From: Oceaniferula marina
GTDB lineage: Bacteria; Verrucomicrobiota; Verrucomicrobiia; Verrucomicrobiales; Akkermansiaceae
Assembly: GCF_013391475.1 (NCBI RefSeq)
Contig: NZ_JACBAZ010000003.1
Coordinates: forward strand, 186,001-250,000
Length of the DNA: 64,000 bases
Reading direction: 5' to 3'
The notes under the pieces were generated by a model that worked only from the letters and a program-made list of their open reading frames with translations, did not search any database and had not been told where the DNA came from. The position numbers and the translations under genes were made by a program. Positions 56,018-63,712 of this stretch are shown here, piece by piece; position 1 is the stretch's first letter, and the number at the start of each line of letters is the position of its first letter.

Positions 56018-56644
56018 TTACTTCGCGAGGTATCCGGAAACACCTTCGTGCGTCGCGGTCATCGCGTCTTCACCCTTCTGCCAGTCCATGGGGCAGACTT
56101 CGCCGTGCTCTTCAAAGTGCTGCAGAGCATCGATCACGCGAAGGCACTCGTTGATGGAACGGCCGAGAGGCATGTCGTTGACCACCTGGTGGCGGACGAT
56201 GCCATCCTTGTCGATCAGGAACAGGCCACGGTAGGCCACCATTTCTCCTTCGACCACGAGGTCGCCGTATTCATCTTCCACATACTCACCTGCGAGCACA
56301 TCGTAATCGTTGGCGATGGTTTTGTTGATGTCTGCGACGAGTGGGTAGCTGACATCCTGAATGCCACCCTTGTTTCGTGGTTGCTGCAACCAGGCAAAGT
56401 GAGAGAACTCGGAATCGGTTGAGCAACCGACCACCGCAACGTTACGCTTCTCAAACTCCGCGATTTCTTCTTGGAAACGGTGCAGTTCGGTCGGGCAGAC
56501 GAAAGTGAAGTCCTTAGGGTAAAAGAAAAAGACGACGTATTTTTCGCCCAGATACTGGTCGAGGCTGAAGTCTTCGATGATTTGAGCTCCTTGCACGGCC
56601 TTGGCTGTGAAGGACGGGGCTGATTTTCCTACGAGAACGGACAT
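56018..56644 (-). CDS. 2-Cys peroxiredoxin (AhpC/Prx1 type)
   Basis: A 208-residue protein. Peroxidatic Cys50 lies in FYPKDFTFVCPTEL and resolving Cys184 in EVCPMDW; the conserved Thr and Arg of the active site are present. It reduces hydrogen peroxide and organic hydroperoxides in the cytoplasm, recycled by thioredoxin or AhpF, neither of which is encoded nearby. The start codon ATG 56644 opens MSVLVGKSAPSF, the usual beginning. Codon use is biased as for an abundant protein. Single-gene unit with its own terminator. Confidence 0.95.
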   Translation of the reverse strand: MSVLVGKSAPSFTAKAVQGAQIIEDFSLDQYLGEKYVVFFFYPKDFTFVCPTELHRFQEEIAEFEKRNVAVVGCSTDSEFSHFAWLQQPRNKGGIQDVSYPLVADINKTIANDYDVLAGEYVEDEYGDLVVEGEMVAYRGLFLIDKDGIVRHQVVNDMPLGRSINECLRVIDALQHFEEHGEVCPMDWQKGEDAMTATHEGVSGYLAK

Positions 56645-56973
56645 ATTAGTAAGTTGATGTTAATAGTTTAAATCCAAGGATGCGTGTGTGCTGTGCCACC
56701 CGCAAACCGCGGCTTACATACGCCAGCTTTTGAATTCAGCAAATGATTTTTTCAGTCATGCATGGCTAACCTTTCAGCAAGCTGAAAATAAGACCTGAAA
56801 CCGATGGACTCCACACTTCAGCGACCTTAAACAAGAATGCTGGGGTGACACTCCATCAGGCACACGCTCCCGGTCAGCAGCACCTCATCATTGTTTTACG
56901 ACAGAAAAACGAAAAAAGGCCGAATAACACACCGTCTGGTTTACGTAATGAAACATCACCAACCATACCAACC
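56645..56973. other. Intergenic region between divergent peroxiredoxin and ThuA-like genes
   Basis: About 330 bases. One perfect small hairpin, TTTCAGC/GCTGAAA at 56772-56787, is seen. A frame extends from 56845 into the ThuA-like gene but its residues are not signal-like. No RNA gene or clear promoter boxes were recognised. Confidence 0.45.
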
Positions 56974-57852
56974 GTGAATAAAAACTTTTTAGCTCTCAGC
57001 CTAGCCTTGATGACCTCATTCACCCCAGGCACGCTTATGTCCGCAGAGAAAATCAAGGTCCTGATCACCGACGGCCCCCAGAAGGCCCACAATTACAAAG
57101 ACACAACCCCGGTTCTCATGCAACTCCTCGGCAAGACTGCCCGATTTGAAGTCGATCACTCTCGCTCCACAAAAAAGGGCTGCGAAGACGGAACTTACAA
57201 GCCGGATTTTAGCCTATACGATGTGGTTGTGATGAATGAAGGCTTCGGTGCTGCAGATTGGCCTGAGGCCACTCAAAAGGCCTTTGAAAAATACATGGCA
57301 AATGGTGGAGGCATGGTTTCCTTTCATGCCGCAAACAACTGCTGGCCGAACTGGAAGGAATATAACAAGATGACAGGCATTGGCGGATGGGGGAAACGCA
57401 ATGAAAGCAGCGGCCCCTATCTATACATCGATTCCGAAGGCGCGGTCGTCCGCGACACATCCAAGGGAAAAGGCGGCAGCCATGGCCCCCAACACGAATT
57501 CAAATTGATTGTTAGAGAGAAGGAGCACCCGATCATGAAAGGCCTTCCTCCCACCTTCGTGCACGGTCCGGATGAACTCTACGATAGGTTGAGAGGGCCG
57601 GCAGAAAACGTAACGATTCTGGCAACGGCCTTCTCATCGAAGAAGCAACGGGGAACTGACCGCAACGAACCCACCTTAATGACCATCACCTATGGCAAAG
57701 GGAGAATTTTTCACACTGTTCTGGGCCATGGCGTGAAGCAAATCAAGCAAGGCAGTTTTGTAACCACGTTTCTGCGTGGCACGGAATGGGCAGCCACAGG
57801 AAAGGTAAGCATTCCCGTCCCTAAGGATTTCCCCAACCAGAAAGTTGAATAG
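56974..57852 (+). CDS. Exported ThuA-like domain protein
   Basis: A 292-residue protein. GTG 56974 is chosen because it opens a good signal peptide (NKNFLALSLALMTSFTPGTLMSA). The mature part is a ThuA-like glutamine-amidotransferase fold (PF06283): VLITDGPQKAHNYKDTTPVL, YDVVVMNEGFGA, YMANGGGMVSFHAANNCW, and a C-terminal YGKGRIFHTVLGHG. Proteins of this family are linked with trehalose or other sugar use and are very common, exported, in Verrucomicrobia and Planctomycetes; the catalytic function is not established. The GDPD gene follows after 95 bases. Confidence 0.85.
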   Translation: MNKNFLALSLALMTSFTPGTLMSAEKIKVLITDGPQKAHNYKDTTPVLMQLLGKTARFEVDHSRSTKKGCEDGTYKPDFSLYDVVVMNEGFGAADWPEATQKAFEKYMANGGGMVSFHAANNCWPNWKEYNKMTGIGGWGKRNESSGPYLYIDSEGAVVRDTSKGKGGSHGPQHEFKLIVREKEHPIMKGLPPTFVHGPDELYDRLRGPAENVTILATAFSSKKQRGTDRNEPTLMTITYGKGRIFHTVLGHGVKQIKQGSFVTTFLRGTEWAATGKVSIPVPKDFPNQKVE

Positions 57853-57947
57853 GTTCACTTGGAGCCAGTAGCCTGACAAAGGCAAGGGATGAAGGCATGA
57901 GTATCGATATCAATGGAAGTCGAACCCGTTCTTTCCGAAATCATCAA

Positions 57948-58745
57948 ATGATAAAAATAGTAGCCACTCTGCTCCTCCTCAGTTTTTGGGTTGATGCCAA
58001 AACTCCCGCAATTGTAGCACACAGAGGAGCATCCCAAGATGCACCGGAGAACACCATACCGGCTTTTAAGCTGGCCTGGGAACAAGGGGCAGATGCCATT
58101 GAAGGCGATTTCTTTCTGACAAAAGACAATCACATCGTATGCATTCATGACCCTAACACGAAAAAGGTAGCGACCCGAAATCTGGAAATAAAAAAATCCA
58201 CATTGGCTGAACTACGCACGCTGGATGTAGGCGTTAAGTATGCTGACCACTTCAAAGGGACGAGCATCCCGCTCATCTCAGAAGTTTTTGCGACGGTCCC
58301 CGCACAAAAAAAGATGATTTATATCGAAATCAAATGCGGCACTGAAATCATACCTCCCTTACTTAAAGAAATCGGAAGATCAGGGCTCAAGCAAAAACAA
58401 ATCGTCATCATTAGCTTCAACCACAAAGTGATCGAAGCCATGAAGATCAAAGCCCCACAGTACAAAGCCTTCTGGCTTTCGGGCATGGAGAGGGATCGAT
58501 CGGGGAAACCAAATCCTTCGTTGGAGACCGTGCTCTCAACCTTGAAAAAAATCAACGCAGACGGCTTTAGCTCACACCACCGGCATATCGATAAAAAATT
58601 CATACGAGAGCTCATCGACAAGGGTTATGAATATCACGTATGGACCGTTGATGATGCCAAGACGGCAGCGCGTTTTCAGCAATGGGGAGCAACATCCATC
58701 ACAACCAATGTGCCCGCCCATATTCAAAAATCCATCGCCAAATAA
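57948..58745 (+). CDS. Exported glycerophosphodiester phosphodiesterase
   Basis: A 265-residue protein from ATG 57948 (signal peptide ends near VDA-KTP). GDPD motifs: IVAHRGASQDAPENT (His, Arg, Glu), GADAIEGDFFLTKD (Glu, Asp), and CIHDP (His). IEIKCG and WTVDDAKTA near the end complete the TIM barrel. It splits glycerophosphodiesters to glycerol 3-phosphate and an alcohol in the periplasm, for phosphate or glycerol scavenging. The stop codon TAA (58743-58745) is also the left target duplication of the 201-bp element that starts at the next base. Confidence 0.92.
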   Translation: MIKIVATLLLLSFWVDAKTPAIVAHRGASQDAPENTIPAFKLAWEQGADAIEGDFFLTKDNHIVCIHDPNTKKVATRNLEIKKSTLAELRTLDVGVKYADHFKGTSIPLISEVFATVPAQKKMIYIEIKCGTEIIPPLLKEIGRSGLKQKQIVIISFNHKVIEAMKIKAPQYKAFWLSGMERDRSGKPNPSLETVLSTLKKINADGFSSHHRHIDKKFIRELIDKGYEYHVWTVDDAKTAARFQQWGATSITTNVPAHIQKSIAK

Positions 58746-58946
58746 TACCAAGTAGTAAAACAGACGGGACGATCGCCGAGATGAATGAGTTCTTTGGTAA
58801 GGCGCGACGAAGGAATGGTGCGGGCACCATGACTAAGGAGAAACAAAGCCAAAGGAGTCATTCATCCGGAACTCTCATGCATCACGCAGTGCTTTTCCAA
58901 ATACCTCAACAACGATCAATCGTCTCGTCTGTTTTGCGGAGTGGTA
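58746..58946 (+). mobile_element. 201-bp miniature inverted-repeat element, copy 1
   Basis: The element runs from TACCA to TGGTA and is flanked by TAA on both sides (58743-58745, 58947-58949). Its ends form imperfect inverted repeats of about 30 bases: ATACCA, six unlike bases, then AAAACAGACGGGACGAT on the left against AAAACAGACGAGACGAT on the right. There is no coding capacity. Copy 2 at 60896-61096 is in reverse orientation with about five mismatches in 201 bases. This is the form of a non-autonomous transposable element (MITE); the transposase family is not known, though TA/TAA targets fit IS630/Tc1-like enzymes. Confidence 0.8.
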
Positions 58947-58949
58947 TAA

Positions 58950-59202
58950 ATCCGCAGGCAGGCAAGCCATATCAATAGGCTCATGCTCATGAAGCTGCAG
59001 CATCGCTCAAGCGTTCTCCATTGAAGCCCACGCTTCTACAAAGGACTCACACGCCCCCCGTGGGTCGATCGGAACCACACTGAGTCAACAGACCGAATCA
59101 AGATTCGAGGCCGGCAACACCGTCACCCTCCTGACCAGTCTGGTTTTGCCGCTGCTTCTGATCCAAATGAGAGCGGGTATCCATACCCGCGCCCAAGGGA
59201 TT
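58950..59202. other. Gene-free stretch with a lysS terminator-like hairpin
   Basis: No ORF is supported. GCGGGTAT (59173-59180) pairs with ATACCCGC (59183-59190), which on the minus strand follows the lysS stop by 12 bases and could end its transcript, although no T run follows. The rest shows no feature I recognise. Confidence 0.45.
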
Positions 59203-60687
59203 CTAGCTTTTTTTCTTCAGCAGAGGGAAAAGAACAACGTCACGGATGGTCGGGGCTCCGGTGAGCATCATGATCAAGCGGTCGATCCCGATGCCGATAC
59301 CACCGGCCGGCGGCATACCATTTTCAAGCGTTTCAACGAAGTCGTGGTCGATTTCCTGCTCTTCCTCTCCGCCAGCCTGATGCTCGAGGCGCTCACGTTG
59401 GACATCGGGGTCGTTGAGTTCGGAATATCCGGGTGAAATTTCCTGACCGTTGATGATCAGTTCATACACTTCCACGGTCTTGCCACCGGGGGTGACTTTT
59501 GCCAAAGGAATCAGCTCGCTCGCCACCCGGGTGACAAAACAAGGGTCAAAGGTGTGTTCTTCCACCTTTTTCTCGAAAACCTGCTGGACCACTTCATAGT
59601 CCTCCATTTCCGGTGAGATCTGCACGCCGAGTTCGTCACATTTGGCGCGACGTTGCTCCGGTGTGATATCGAAGAAATCGTCCCCGGCGACCTCTTTGAT
59701 CAAATCATGGTAATTCGCCCGCTTCCATGGACGCTGCAGGTTGATCGTGCGGAGCACATTCCCCTCCTCGTCCTTGTGCTCGATTTCAAGTCCACCACAG
59801 AACGTCTCTGCCAAATGACAGGTCATTTCCTCCACCATATTGGCCATGGTTTCAAAATCACCGTAGGCAGCATAAGCCTCAAGCATGGTGAACTCCGGGT
59901 TATGCCGACGGGAAATGCCCTCGTTACGGAAGTTGCGATTGAGTTCAAAGACCTTGGTGAATCCACCCACCAGCAGGCGCTTGAGGAACAGCTCCGGAGC
60001 AATCCGCAGCGTGAGATCCATGTTCAAGGCATTGTGATAGGTTTCAAACGGACGGGCGGCAGCTCCTCCGGCCACACTCTGCAGCATTGGCGTTTCCACC
60101 TCGAGAAAATCGCGCTCGTGCAGGAACTTCCGGATCTCGGCAATCATCTTCGAGCGGGTGATAAACACCTCGGCGCTCTCCTCGTTGCTCATCAGGTCGA
60201 GATGGCGCTTGCGGTACTTGGTTTCGCGGTCGGACACGCCGTGCCACTTGTCGGGCATCGGGCGAAGCGACTTCGAAAGCACGGTCAGGCTGTTGACTTT
60301 GACTGACGGTTCGCCCTTACCGGTGGTGAACGTCTCCCCCTCCACGCCGATCCAATCGCCGAGGTCAAGCAGCTTGTAGGCAGCCCAATCGGTTTCACTG
60401 ACGCCCTTTTTATTCAAATAAATCTGAATCCGGCCCTCGACGTCACCGAGCGTAGCAAAGACGGATTTACCCATATCACGGATCGCAAGCAAGCGACCGG
60501 CGATGGTCACCTGTTTTTCATCGGCAAAATCGGCCTTCAATTTACCCGGCGTGGTTGTGGTATCAAACCGGGCACCGTAGGGGTCGATCCCAAGCTCACG
60601 TAGCTGGGCCAACTTCTCGCGGCGAACAGCGATCAGTTCAGCTTCCGTGGATTGGGGTGTCTCTTGCTTTTGTTGCGGGTCGCTCAT
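59203..60687 (-). CDS. lysS: Lysyl-tRNA synthetase, class II
   Basis: A 494-residue protein from ATG 60687. The N-terminal OB fold (KQVTIAGRLLAIRDMGKSVFATL) binds the anticodon. Class II motif 1 lies near residue 190, motif 2 is FRNEGISRRHNPEFTMLE, and motif 3 is GIGIDRLIMMLTGAPTIRDVVLFP. The length and PPAGGIGIG context are typical of LysS. It charges tRNA-Lys in the cytoplasm. The frame extends nine codons upstream to 60714, but MSDPQQKQ is the likelier start. Confidence 0.96.
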   Translation of the reverse strand: MSDPQQKQETPQSTEAELIAVRREKLAQLRELGIDPYGARFDTTTTPGKLKADFADEKQVTIAGRLLAIRDMGKSVFATLGDVEGRIQIYLNKKGVSETDWAAYKLLDLGDWIGVEGETFTTGKGEPSVKVNSLTVLSKSLRPMPDKWHGVSDRETKYRKRHLDLMSNEESAEVFITRSKMIAEIRKFLHERDFLEVETPMLQSVAGGAAARPFETYHNALNMDLTLRIAPELFLKRLLVGGFTKVFELNRNFRNEGISRRHNPEFTMLEAYAAYGDFETMANMVEEMTCHLAETFCGGLEIEHKDEEGNVLRTINLQRPWKRANYHDLIKEVAGDDFFDITPEQRRAKCDELGVQISPEMEDYEVVQQVFEKKVEEHTFDPCFVTRVASELIPLAKVTPGGKTVEVYELIINGQEISPGYSELNDPDVQRERLEHQAGGEEEQEIDHDFVETLENGMPPAGGIGIGIDRLIMMLTGAPTIRDVVLFPLLKKKS

Positions 60688-60756
60688 GGCGCGCGGAGCA
60701 TAGGAGCGAAACAAAATATTTCAAGGGCGGAAATTCAGCGGTCTTTCTTGGGCTCC

Positions 60757-61170
60757 TCCATTAGGGAGATGATCTCGGTGATGCCTGCGGCGCTGACAGG
60801 ATGGTCAGGGTTTCTTTTAGATTTTACAGGATGTTTAATTTTCAAAGATCAAGGGTTGGCCAAAACCTATCGCTACCTTCTAAAAAATCATGTAATACCA
60901 CTCCGCAAAACAGACGAGACGATTGATCGTTATTGAGGTATGTGGAAAAGCACTGCGTGATCCATGAGAGTTCCGGATGAATGACCCCTTTGGCTTTGTT
61001 TCTCCTTAGTCATGGTGCCCGCACCATTCCTTCGTCGCGCCTTACCAAAGAACTCATTCATCTCGGCTATCGTCCCGTCTGTTTTACTACTTGGTATAAA
61101 TCCTCTTCAATCCTGTGAATCCTGTCAGCGCCGCAGGCTGTTAGCCCCTGCTGTATTCGCCCTGGCGGAC
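60757..61170. repeat. Second copy of the long-inverted-repeat element, interrupted
   Basis: In reverse orientation to the copy at 7694-7918. CCTGCGGCGCTGACAGGAT lies at 60784-60802 and its reverse complement at 61119-61137, and the outer flanks (CTCCTCCATTAGGGAGATGAT on one side, CTGTTAGCCCCTG on the other) also match. Between 60896 and 61096 it carries the 201-bp inverted-repeat element at the point corresponding to 7773-7775 of the other copy. Confidence 0.78.
60896..61096 (-). mobile_element. 201-bp miniature inverted-repeat element, copy 2 (nested)
   Basis: Reverse-oriented copy of the element at 58746-58946, differing at about five positions. It is flanked by TAA (60893-60895 and 61097-61099). 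Removing the element and one TAA restores the sequence of the related repeat near 7770 apart from one base, so this is a true insertion with target duplication. Confidence 0.82.
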
Positions 61171-61208
61171 TGTCGGGTCACCCAGCCACCTCTGCGCCCC
61201 CTCCATTC

Positions 61209-62492
61209 TTAAGGCTCGTTCAAGCAAGTCCGGAAACCCGTAAACACATCCGTTCGTCCAGGGAAATACGCCTGGCGGTAGGTGTTGCGAATCAAATTCG
61301 AACTTGTGGCACAAGAACCGCCACGTGTCGTTTTATGATCTCCAAACTGCAAAGTCGACATGTAGGGGTACCGATCCACACAAAAACCATCGTACGGCAG
61401 GTACTGGTTCGTCGTCCACTCCCAGGCCGTGCCCAGCATCTGCCGGCATCCTCCGGGGCTTGCACCATCAGCTAGAGCATCGACGGCCAGCTGTCCTAAG
61501 CAACGACCATCCATATCAACCAGCTCCGCATGCATGGTGTCCCCCCATGGATATAGCCGGGCGTCTCCGCCTCTGGCGGCGGCCTCCCATTCATACTCCG
61601 ATGGCAAGCGCCGTCCTGCCCATTGGCAATACGCCTCGGCCTCCCAGAAGCTCACCGCTATCACTGGGCAACGAGTCGGCAAGGGTTGCCAGACATTAAA
61701 CCTTCTCAAGTACCAGTCTCCGTGGTCTTTTTTCCAGTACGATGGCCGACGGCGCGCGCCTTCTCTGAGCCAATGCCGGCCACCAAAGCTCCACAACTCA
61801 GATCGTTCATAGCCACCATCCTCGACAAAGTCCCGGAACTCGCCACAACTCACCAAGGTTGGAGAGATGGCAAAGGCTTCCACATCCATCTCAAAACCCG
61901 GCTTTTCATGATCGAAACAAAACACCCCCTCGCCTGGAGGCTCGGCAGGCATCCCAATCCGGTACTTCCCCGTCGGGATTTCCACATCAGACAATGACAA
62001 CCTATCCGATTCATCCGGGCAATCAACATGCCCCATAAACGATGGCTGAGGATACGCCAAGATCTGCCGGCTATAAATCAACGACTCCACATGCATGTTC
62101 TGGTGGGCAATTCCATACCTCACCAAATACGCCTGATAGGGGGTGAGAACGCCGGAGGTCAACACCTCCCTCATCTCATCCAGAATCCGATGATAATACG
62201 TAAAGGTTGTCTTCCGATCCGGAACCAATCCATCGCGCCAACGTTCCCGGTGCTGAATTTCCAGTGAATCCCAAATCTCATCAAACCCCGGCATCCTCGC
62301 ATCCGGGTGGCGGAACTCGCGGAGAAAAAAGGATTCGTAAAAAAAGGCAGAATGCCCCACCTCCCAAATAGGTGGATTGATGCCACGGTGATAGGGGACA
62401 GCCAACTGATCATAACTCAGATCATCTATCAGCATCCGCATCTTCAGATCCGCCTCATCCAATGCTGCCAGCAAATCATTCGCACAATTCAT
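61209..62492 (-). CDS. EgtB/SenA-like non-heme iron C-S (or C-Se) bond-forming enzyme
   Basis: A 427-residue protein. Residues about 5-165 are a DinB-like helical domain with iron-ligand motifs WEVGHSAFFYESFFLR and AHQNMHVES. Residues about 180-425 are a formylglycine-generating-enzyme-like (SUMF1) domain (CGEFRDFVEDGGY; VSFWEAEAYCQWAGRRLPSEYEWEAAARGG; GTAWEWTTNQYLPYDGF; RGGSCATSSNLIRNTYR; FTGFRTCL). This is the layout of EgtB, OvoA and SenA. The run ESLIYSRQILAYPQP resembles what I recall of SenA (selenoneine synthase) more than mycobacterial EgtB. No egtD, senB or senC lies in the window. Product could be ergothioneine or selenoneine precursor. Confidence 0.8.
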   Translation of the reverse strand: MNCANDLLAALDEADLKMRMLIDDLSYDQLAVPYHRGINPPIWEVGHSAFFYESFFLREFRHPDARMPGFDEIWDSLEIQHRERWRDGLVPDRKTTFTYYHRILDEMREVLTSGVLTPYQAYLVRYGIAHQNMHVESLIYSRQILAYPQPSFMGHVDCPDESDRLSLSDVEIPTGKYRIGMPAEPPGEGVFCFDHEKPGFEMDVEAFAISPTLVSCGEFRDFVEDGGYERSELWSFGGRHWLREGARRRPSYWKKDHGDWYLRRFNVWQPLPTRCPVIAVSFWEAEAYCQWAGRRLPSEYEWEAAARGGDARLYPWGDTMHAELVDMDGRCLGQLAVDALADGASPGGCRQMLGTAWEWTTNQYLPYDGFCVDRYPYMSTLQFGDHKTTRGGSCATSSNLIRNTYRQAYFPGRTDVFTGFRTCLNEP

Positions 62493-62619
62493 ACCCGTAT
62501 CATATGCAGGAGGCTATCGCTTTGTCGAGACTACAAGCGACACGCCTCAATCTCCGGATTCAAGATCGAGGCTTCCTCCCTTGACAGCCACCTCTGGACG
62601 CTGCAGATCTGTCCCGACC

Positions 62620-63276
62620 ATGAACCCCAATCCTCCACTGCTCGAGATCCTGCATACCGACCCCTGTTTCGTGGTGGTGAACAAACAAAGCGGCATGCTC
62701 GCCGTCCCCGGCCGTGGGCCGGAAAAAATCGACAGCGTGGCCCACCGGGTCAAATTGATGTTTCCGGGATGTATCGAACAGCCAGCCGTGCACCGACTCG
62801 ACATGGATACCTCGGGGTTGATGGTGGTGGCTCGGACTGCCGAGGCACACCGCCATCTGTCCCGCCAGTTTCACGAACGCCAAACCAGCAAACGCTACAT
62901 TGCTCTGCTCGACGGCCTACTCGCGGATTCGCTCGGCGCTGAAGGAAGCATCGAGCTTCCCTTCCGACTCGACGTCGACAACCGACCAATCCAGATCTAC
63001 GATGAAGTACACGGTAAAATGGGAACAACCCACTGGTCGATTTTGGGAGTAGAAAGCGGACGCACCCGAGTATCCTTTACCCCGGTGACGGGTAGGACCC
63101 ACCAACTACGACTTCACGCGTCCCATGCCAAAGGCTTGGGCGTTCCGATTGTGGGTGACCCGTTTTACGGTCATGGCACGGGCCCCGGCCAGCTCCTGCT
63201 GCACGCTTGTGAACTTGGTTTCACCCATCCTGACACCGGAGAATCGCTGCATTTCCGGTCGGCACCGGCATTTTAG
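62620..63276 (+). CDS. RluA-family pseudouridine synthase
   Basis: A 218-residue protein from ATG 62620, about the size of RluA itself, with no S4 domain. Motif HRLDMDTSGLMVVAR holds the catalytic Asp; GRTHQLRLHASHAKGLGVPIVGDPFYG is the second family motif. It isomerises uridine in rRNA and/or tRNA; the length suggests the RluA branch but the target cannot be fixed. It is divergent from the EgtB-like gene (127 bases between starts) and followed by tRNA-Gly. Confidence 0.92.
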   Translation: MNPNPPLLEILHTDPCFVVVNKQSGMLAVPGRGPEKIDSVAHRVKLMFPGCIEQPAVHRLDMDTSGLMVVARTAEAHRHLSRQFHERQTSKRYIALLDGLLADSLGAEGSIELPFRLDVDNRPIQIYDEVHGKMGTTHWSILGVESGRTRVSFTPVTGRTHQLRLHASHAKGLGVPIVGDPFYGHGTGPGQLLLHACELGFTHPDTGESLHFRSAPAF

Positions 63277-63318
63277 CCTCTCTAATCGGGGACATGCCAA
63301 AAAAAAATAACATTGGTA

Positions 63319-63347
63319 TTGCCATTTTCTGGCGGGTGCATTAGCAA
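63319..63347 (+). promoter_or_regulatory. Candidate promoter of tRNA-Gly
   Basis: TTGCCA (63319-63324), 17 bases, TAGCAA (63342-63347), followed by a GC-rich stretch GTGCGCGCGC as in stringently controlled stable-RNA promoters. The tRNA begins about 33 bases later. Confidence 0.4.
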
Positions 63348-63379
63348 GTGCGCGCGCTACGGCGCAATCACAGATTCAA

Positions 63380-63453
63380 GCGGGTATAGCTTAGTGGTAA
63401 AGCTCCAGCCTTCCAAGCTGATTATGCGGGTTCGATTCCCGCTACCCGCTCCA
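63380..63453 (+). tRNA. tRNA-Gly (anticodon TCC)
   Basis: The cloverleaf is complete: acceptor GCGGGTA pairs with TACCCGC, D arm GCTT/AAGC, anticodon stem CAGC/GCTG with loop CTTCCAA (anticodon TCC), T arm GCGGG/CCCGC with loop TTCGATT, discriminator T and encoded CCA. The outermost anticodon-stem pair is C-A. It decodes GGA and GGG. Confidence 0.97.
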
Positions 63454-63458
63454 TCTGA

Positions 63459-63482
63459 ACACCCGCTCAAGGGTGTTTTTTT
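63459..63482 (+). terminator. Terminator of tRNA-Gly (repeated at 63769-63792)
   Basis: ACACCC (63459-63464) pairs with GGGTGT (63471-63476), followed by a T run. An almost identical terminator follows the duplicated tRNA 3' end in the next repeat unit. Confidence 0.85.
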
Positions 63483-63614
63483 ATGTCCAGAACACTCACC
63501 ATTCCCTTCCCCACACTGCGGGTAGTGGGATGAGAACCCTCCGAAGCGAACAAAGTGAGCGTAGGCCAAGGTTCGAGCGCACCATGTTCGTGCATCACGA
63601 ACTGACCTCCCCAT

Positions 63615-63712
63615 CAAAAATCCGGAGGAGGATTTTTGCACACTCGCACAGCCTGAGGGGCTCCGAAGGCAGCGCACATATCATCGATCAAACTTTCGGA
63701 GGAGAAAGTTTG
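63615..63712 (+). ncRNA. Pair of hairpins with identical GGAGGA loops and covarying stems
   Basis: CAAAAATCC (63615-63623) pairs with GGATTTTTG (63630-63638), and CAAACTTTC (63689-63697) pairs with GAAAGTTTG (63704-63712). Both loops are GGAGGA and both stems are followed by the same CACACTCGCACAGCC module. Three stem positions differ with pairing kept on both sides. This suggests a selected RNA (or single-stranded DNA) structure; whether it is transcribed is unknown. Confidence 0.45.
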
